Shown piece after piece: positions 57,001-64,000 of a stretch of 64,000 nt of DNA; the first letter of the stretch is position 1, and each line of letters begins with the position of its first letter. The translations under genes and the position numbers were made by a program. The stretch is from Albula goreensis. Its lineage: Eukaryota > Chordata > Actinopteri > Albuliformes > Albulidae. The notes beneath the pieces are model-generated. The model was not told where the DNA came from and searched no databases. It was given only the letters and a program-made list of their open reading frames with translations. Location of the stretch: contig CM040742.1 in NCBI GenBank assembly GCA_022829145.1, forward strand, positions 8,863,538 to 8,927,537, read 5' to 3'.

Positions 57001-60000
57001 GGCAAAAGGGAGACTGGAAAGGCGAGATAATAACAGTTCCACTACAGTGGCCACTGAGATTCCACATTGCATGGTGACAGAGATGAACAACAAGAAAACA
57101 CAGACATTTAAGATGAAGGAAAGGCGGAGTTGGACTCTGTAATAAAATGGCCACAGGATTACAGACCAAGATTTTACATGTTCGCTTTTTAAACATGTAG
57201 AGCGCTGACACATTCAACTCTATGGGATGAAACAAGTCTTTGGATACAGTTTTTGTGAATGTGTGATGTGGTTGCTCCGTAAACAAGAAGATCACATTAC
57301 ATTTATCTCAGAAGCTGCAGAAAATAACACAGGGACACCACTGCACACCAGTTTAACTGAAACATTTATCTTTTAAATTAAACATTTAAGATGATCATGG
57401 ATATTTTAACACAGAAGAAAACAGTTTAATTGGAAACATTGTGAATGTACCCATACTGAAATAAAAAGAACCAACAACATATACGCTGTTGCTTGTGTTT
57501 CATTGTTAATGTTGAGCGTGGGCCAACATCAATGAAACAAGGAAAAAAAACAGGCCTGGTTCCATTTAAATGCTCCTGTCAGTTCTAGCCTGACAATTCA
57601 AATCTTGACTAGGATTTTCCGAGAAGAAATGAAGCCCTTTTTGAGGCACAAACCCAAACATTTAGGCAGTCAGAAGGGGGTGTATGATTGGATGTTTCAA
57701 CATCATCCCTATCGCTCACTCAGATCATTAGAACTTGGGAGAGTACTTTAGAAAGGAGTCTCTTGAACATGGCAGGAGACAAAATTTCAAATGTACCGAC
57801 AACTTCTCATTCCAGCTTTTCCACTTTCAGGTTTTACACAATCAAATTGTTGTTCATTCAAATTAAAATACAATTTCTGTGACGAACTTTACTTGCCTCG
57901 ATAAAGTCTCAGCCGACTTAAATGGCACATTAATGTTTTTAAACAGCTGAAAGATTGCTTTGGTGTCACACATATTTACTTTATAGTCATTTACACAGTT
58001 TGGCTCCTTTGCAAGCTAAAGGCTACCACCAAAAGCACATGCCTACAACCTTTTCTGCTTATTTTTCAATTCACTTATCACAAATTAGTAGATGAGGTTT
58101 GAGACAGAGGAAATGAGAGGCACAGTGATTCAGTTTTAGGAAATGGCAAGCCCTACACACTCCTACATTACCTGATAAAATGCTCAATGATGACACCATC
58201 GCAGTCCAATCTCACTGCGAGAAAAACAGCTAAAACAACTGGTGCATCGATTACCTGAAAGCTCAGATCTGAGTGTATTTGTACGCAGTTAGAAATTCAG
58301 CCACTGCATTCATATAACTACATGTCTACTCCTGGGAATCCTTAATTTAACAAAAGTAAACAGTTTTGAGATAAACTCTTTTTTTTATCGTAAACTCTAT
58401 TTTAACCATGGCGCCATGAGTTTTGACTTTAAAATAAAGCCTCTCAACTTTATCTCTCAGAACACACAGCACATCATATGACACATTCATAAATGTTAAA
58501 AAGTTCAATTTGATCAATGGTACATGATCTTTAAAATGATTCTCCATCCAAAATGTTAAAAATATCTTTTAGCTCTGCAAATCTTACTTACAAAAAGAAC
58601 TAATTCCCCTTTTAACACAGGGTGGTCGTCATTTCAGGCATCACATGATATGTATCAAAAAAAGATAGAATTTTATTATTCTACCCATGCTGGCGATCAC
58701 TAGTGAATCATATGTACTGACATACTGAGAAAAACCAAAAAAAGATGAGCTATTCAATGAAAAAATTTATCACGTAAATATCATGTCACCAGAAGTACAG
58801 TCCTACGGTTATTTTAGAGTTATTTATTTTATCTGATTTACTTTGATAATTCTTATCACTTAATAATGTTGTATCAAACGATGCTGGAGCTTATTGTCCC
58901 TATTCCTCCATCTGCACCACTCTTTGAGTTGTCATCCTCTACCCCTCATCTCCACATTTCCTCTCCTTCTCAGAGTAAATGGAAAAAGATGGGGAGAGGC
59001 AGAAAGGGCAGAAGATGTGGAAGGAGTATTGGGACACAGCCGTATAGTTCAGACATTTTAGGGGATTCATTCACTTTGATAAGGATTTGGGACACAACTG
59101 ATTTTGCCTTTCCTTGGATAGAGTGGATTTAAGTGGTTACACAATTTACTAATGCAATAGTCCATTCCACTGGCATGCCAGGTCTTGTTAGACAGAGATG
59201 TGTCTCTCCTCTGACCAGTGTTAGCACTGTGCTGAATTGTGTAGGCTACGATGTGGAATATATTCACTGACCCAGGTGCTGAGTACCTTGGAGGCAGAAA
59301 ATTATTTCAGCTTAGGTTTTTTCGTGCAGGTTTCAGTAATGATTAAAGAGGAGTGGAGTAGCCTGAACTTTGGGCTACCAAAAGTTTCAGAACAGTGTGA
59401 ATTAACTTAATTTTGTTGGCAAGATTTAAACTGAAAAACATTGTGACCTCAAGAGGACTGTAGTAAAGGAAAAATCTCTACTTCTGGTGGATGGCGAGCT
59501 GTATGCTCAAATTTTATCACAAGAGCAAAGCTTTTTAATGATAGGATACACTCTTACATAAAGTACATTTTTACCAAAAGTCACCACTCCATGGTCTGAC
59601 CGCCCTCAAATTTCCCTGTTTTCTCTGAGACAAACTGGGATATTCATGAAAATGTCAGGCGAACTCATGCCATATAAACAAAAGTGAGCATGGCCTCTCT
59701 CGTGATCAAAAGACGAATCTGCCGGTGAATACGCGACTTGTTACATGTAATGGCACACCAAAGCAACTTACAGAGCGCCACACAATACAGTATGGCCATT
59801 TAGCTGTGCCATTCTTAGAATACAAAAACTGATAACAACTGATAGCAACTGACTGCATACCCACATTTCTGCAGCCCATAATACCAACTTAATGTTTGAA
59901 TAACAAAAAGGGCATCTATGGAGGAAATAAATGAACAAAACTAATAAATGGAAGCAGAACAATAAAAGCGATTACAGATAATTACAGTGAACAAAACTTC

Positions 60001-60950
60001 ACAGAGAGATAACCATGATGTAATATGTATTTGCTCTGTGGCAGTCAAATGTTTCATTAAATGAATGGCAGTTCTAGATCTCTGTAAAAATAGAAACAAT
60101 GAGACAGAAATTCAATCAATTTCTAACAAGTTGCAGTTTACAACCTTGCACTCACGCCTGAGGGTGCTACATTGTCTTGGCAATGGTAAGCAGCTGTCAA
60201 CACCTACAACGTTCTCTATTAGTGGGTACAGAGATGATTCAATTCAAGCCCAATTTGCACTTGCTAAGCTTATGAAACTGCCTTCGCAGAAATATAGAAA
60301 TACAGCATAAACTGACACATGCTGTGGCCAGTAATTATTAAATAAACAAACAGAAATAAAATGTGTAAGTAACAACCACAACTAAATTACACATTCAACA
60401 AAGTGTTATTTTATGTTATGTTATGTCTGTGCTATTTTGGTGCCTTTATAGAATTTAGATGAAATAATGGAAAGACCAGACACCAAAGGACATGTATGTT
60501 TGAACTAACTACATCACAATTAGTAAAAAAGGGATCTATAAATGTATCTCGTATTAATGTCAACACCAATTACCAGTATTCTTCTGCAACAAGACAGCTT
60601 TTGTTTCAATATGTGAGTGTCTAAGGCAAAATAAAAGATCTATCTGGACTTTGAAAACATCAAATAGCTGGTGCCTGAAGTACAAGAGCATCAGTCGGAG
60701 TACAGGCAACGGCATTTAACGTGTCAAGGGGAACGGCGTTGAACATCATGATGACCAATTGCAAACAAGGAAAAAATGCTTCACAAGTGAAACGGCGGTA
60801 TCTGACGAGCCTCAGTTGTCAGGCACAGGCAAACACTGAAGAGGATAATTGATAGAAACCACAAAGCAATAGACTCAACAAATGACCACAGAGTTGAACA
60901 TACAACTTTGGCACCCAGTCTCAACAAAATCTGTATATTCTGAGCTTCGC
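54038..60950. other. 5' flank of the NPAS2-like gene, no gene recognised
   Basis: About 6.9 kb. The first part should hold the promoter and any non-coding first exons of the NPAS2-like gene. A perfect RORE lies at 56466-56476. No open frame has a recognisable domain and no good splice-bounded exon was seen. Confidence 0.5.
56466..56476 (+). promoter_or_regulatory. Candidate RORE (ROR/REV-ERB site)
   Basis: TATTTAGGTCA fits the WAWNTRGGTCA consensus at every position. It lies 2.4 kb upstream of the candidate start codon of the NPAS2-like gene. Mammalian Npas2, Clock and Bmal1 are controlled through such sites. One match in several kb can also arise by chance. Confidence 0.3.
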
Positions 60951-60979
60951 GAAGCTGATATTTATGGTAGCTATTTGAA

Positions 60980-62040
60980 AACCACTTGTAACCAAGGGCA
61001 ATGCACAACTACACATAACATGGCATAATGCGCACAAAACCTGGACTTCTAGAAGAAAGCAATCTCGTCAGATGAGTCATCGTTTACTCTTTTTCCTAAA
61101 GTTAGACTACTCGTATAGATTTATGCTTGGAAAAAGTCAAAGGAGGATTTCAACCAACATTGCTTCTTCCCAAATGTTAAACACGGTGGTGGAATTGTTA
61201 TGCTTATGGACAGACATCTCATTGGAGTCAATGGCCCTCATTTGTCAAAATATCCTGAAAAAGCTTGCGCATTCAAAAGCTGAAATTACATTATGACAAT
61301 TTTCACATGTTTGATTCTCTCATGAAACATTTTTACTCGCCAATTAGAGCATAAACATCTCCAGTGGATGAGAAATCCGATGGAAAATTATACATTTATA
61401 TGTCTAGTAACTTTTTAGGTAAACGATAAATATGATATGTATGTACATTTGTTTAGGCTACACACCATGATAAAAATATCATTTAACATATTTTACTATG
61501 GTATACATTTATGTTTTCATCACTTTTTTTGGGTCTATCCATTTTGTGACTACGTGTTGAAACTTAGCTGATGACCACATTCAAAATGATAAGTGCCAAG
61601 CTTTGTGGAGAAACGAGTGTACGTTCATGTTACAATTTGATCTGGTCATATCGTTTCATACATGAGGACCATGTGTCTGATTGTTAGGAATACAAAGCTA
61701 TTTCAGTTGAATTGGTGCACTCAACTTTTTCCCCAAATATTACGATATTCCGTGCTGATTACACCTCATATACATGGATGAAAGATTCAAGAGTGGTTTC
61801 ATGATCACATCATTCCTGGCCTCCCTTATCATCAGATCTAAACACCATTGAACATTTATGGGGAAGTACTGTAACAGAATAAGGAATAGCTTTCCACTTA
61901 TTTCATATATCCTACATAACCTACATCCAGCTAGAAACTGGTTATGTCAAAACTTAACAGAATATTATTTTCAAGTAACAATGTATTTCTACAGGCAAAG
62001 TGCAGCCCAAATCCTTATAAGTTAAATAAAATCCATATAT
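60980..62040 (+). pseudogene. Decayed Tc1/mariner-like transposase
   Basis: In shifting plus-strand frames, remnants appear in transposase order: SDESSFTLFPK near 61068, VKHGGGIVML near 61180, VNGPH near 61228, WFHDHIIPG near 61795, and DLNTIEHLWG near 61838. These match the catalytic DDE regions of Tc1-like transposases. Stops and frame changes show it is dead. About 400 bases between the middle and last blocks (about 61310-61720) show little likeness. Terminal repeats were not found. Confidence 0.75.
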
Positions 62041-64000
62041 TGTTTTCTTTTACATGTCCCTATACATCGACATAGATGTTCAACATTTCTGAAATGTTGA
62101 ATATGAAAAATTATATAGTATTGGAATAAAAATTATTCTTTGTTAATTGAACCTTTAGGACATAAAATTGCCTTTGTGATGGTTGTTTGGACAATAGCCT
62201 TTATAGCCATGCAACTCCGTTAAAAGCCTGGTGAAAGCAGCATAGCTCTGAGAAATAAACCTCCCCCTTTGGGAGCTAACCAGTGATTTACAATCAATTC
62301 AGCTCAATGAAAAAAGGTTTATGGGTTAAGCCAGCCATTCAAACTATGACCAACATCTAAGATACCGCATTTCTGGTGAAGCAATTAACCTAGAGTACAT
62401 TCTGTTCCAGAGACGGCACAGCAATAGTCTTGATATTTAATGGATCTGTCTAAAAACTAGCAACATCTGGAGAAGCTGAGATTTGGCCGAGGGGCTATAT
62501 CTACAGTGTCATCGTAGTGGAGGGTGAAAAGTGGTGAGAGGTATACCCATACCGTACAATACTAATGTTCACTACTCTTTTAAAAGCTTATCTATGCATC
62601 TCTTACTGAGCTTTCAATTCAACATTCAAATGTAATTATTCAAAAGAAATGGTAAACTAAGTAAATATGATGTTCTTTAACAATAAAATGGGATTTATTT
62701 TGTTTATTTTATTTTATTTATTTTGAGATTCTTCGTTGTTCCGTTGTAACAACAAAAATTCCCAGCTTATTTAGCCCTGTGCTATCAGCTATAAAGGGTG
62801 CATTGTGGAGATCAGTGAATTGACGCATGAACAGATAGTGAAGTTGGATGAAAGCACTAGCCTAGCTTTAGCAAACGCCATTAAACCTCACTAGGGTGCT
62901 GACAGTACCACCCAGTCTGAGTTACCCGATCATTCACTCAATGTCAGCAACCTTTATTTGTAGTATCTTGTTAGCAGAGGAAATTAGTCAGCACAAGATT
63001 CTAGAAGGTAAAACTGAAGACTCAATGTGGTAGGTGGAAACTAGCTAGACTTCTGCTGGCATGAAGCTAGCTATAACTTAGCTACCTCAGTGGCTTCCTT
63101 TCTAGAGGAGAACTCAAAGAAACTCTATTGCAATTTTTGGGATTTATCAATGTAACATGCCTCTTATATGGATGTCTCTTGTCTTGAACTTGACTGAACA
63201 CATTTAGTACCCCTTCAGTTCCTCCACAATGTATTCCCTGATAGAGTACAGTCTGGCTGTTCAGTCTGAACAATTCGTTCTGAATTGTCTTTTAAGTTCT
63301 CTTGAACAACATAGCATTCTTTAAGTGGTTTGCTGTCGTGACAGCGAAGCTGAGACGTCATTATGACTGCATTCTATCAATGCTAACTTAGTTAACAAAA
63401 TTCTGCGCCACAGAGTACATTTGCTTATTGATTCACTGATTTACTTGTTGGCACACAGCTATATAAAATATCAAATATGTATGGCAGAACCAGTGTCCAA
63501 AACCCCTCAGCGTTGCTTCTACTTAGTAAATGTAATGTCACAAAACAATCAAAAGGTCTTTAATGTTTCTCTTGTTTTGTAGTTACCAACAATCAAACCA
63601 GCACCAGAAGTTCTATTCAACTACCATAGGTACACATCCAGATTACCAATGTGTGTCCAGAGCTGATAACTGCACAGTCTACTATGTGTCTTTTGCTCTG
63701 AAGAACAAAAATTTTAAAAACCATAACTTGAAATGGCATAAGCATTTTAACAAGCGTATATTCCGCAAGAAGCCGCAAGTTGGTAACCAAGAAAAGTGAT
63801 ACACTGAAGGCCATTAGTGCGAGGACATTGAGGATCTTTTAAACCAGAAGCAGACACCTTCTGACACATTAAACAATTCCAAAATGTGCTAAAATGATAG
63901 CCTGCAGGAGTATGCAGGTACCATTTTAACTGGTCAAGCCACTAAAAACAAAATTTTTAACATCTAAATGATGGTTAGAGGGGTTTATTTTGTTTATCTG
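62041..64000. other. Right-edge region, nothing firmly assigned
   Basis: AT-rich sequence. One open frame (63563-63799) is described separately. No other feature was recognised. Confidence 0.5.
63563..63799 (+). other. Unassigned open stretch of 78 codons
   Basis: A pyrimidine-rich run and TTTTGTAG just before 63583 look like a splice acceptor. The open frame that continues past it has THPDYQCVSRADNCTVYYVS and then a Lys/His-rich part ending KKPQVGNQEK before TGA. I do not recognise a family. It could be an exon of a plus-strand gene, a relic of a mobile element, or chance. Confidence 0.2.

Noticed and set aside
56794..57213. 139-codon minus-strand open frame
   Set aside because: Biased, hydrophobic, no recognisable domain, no splice-bounded exon structure, in AT-rich intergenic DNA.

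Overview
The window is vertebrate nuclear DNA, most likely from a ray-finned (teleost) fish. It holds multi-exon genes with GT-AG introns, AT-rich introns with CA/GT microsatellites, a tRNA-derived SINE with the tail typical of teleost SINEs, short inverted-repeat elements common in fish, and a decayed Tc1-like transposase. There is no bacterial-type gene, operon or CRISPR array. Exon models were built by hand from splice signals, reading phase and resemblance to remembered family sequences; no database was searched.

Three genes lie head to tail on the minus strand. Transcription runs from high to low coordinates. (1) 54037-32811 is a CLOCK/NPAS2-family bHLH-PAS circadian transcription factor of 22 coding exons and about 889 residues, closest to NPAS2, with a polyglutamine tract in the last exon and a long 3' UTR reaching about 28690. 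(2) 27313-16584 is RADX, an RPA-like single-strand DNA-binding protein of replication forks, with 15 coding exons and about 905 residues. It has one apparent single-base frameshift in the penultimate exon and one GC-AG intron. (3) 13658-2519 is the 5' part of rnf128 (GRAIL), a PA-TM-RING E3 ubiquitin ligase. Two alternative first exons, at 13658-13241 and 9963-9540, each encode a signal peptide plus most of a PA domain and join in the same phase to one shared exon (2766-2519). The RING exons lie off the left edge.

Region by region: 1-2518 is rnf128 intron with a SINE; 2519-13658 is the rnf128 5' region; 13659-16583 is spacer plus the RADX 3' UTR; 16584-27313 is RADX; 27314-32810 is spacer plus the long NPAS2-like 3' UTR; 32811-54037 is the NPAS2-like gene; 54038-64000 has no recognised gene, only a Tc1-like relic and one unassigned open stretch.

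The most interesting point is gene order. In mammals RADX and RNF128 are neighbours on the X chromosome, beside TBC1D8B. NPAS2 is on another chromosome, near the paralogues TBC1D8 and RNF149. An NPAS2-type gene beside RADX and rnf128 suggests that this is the X-side partner (ohnolog) of NPAS2, kept in fish and missing from mammals.
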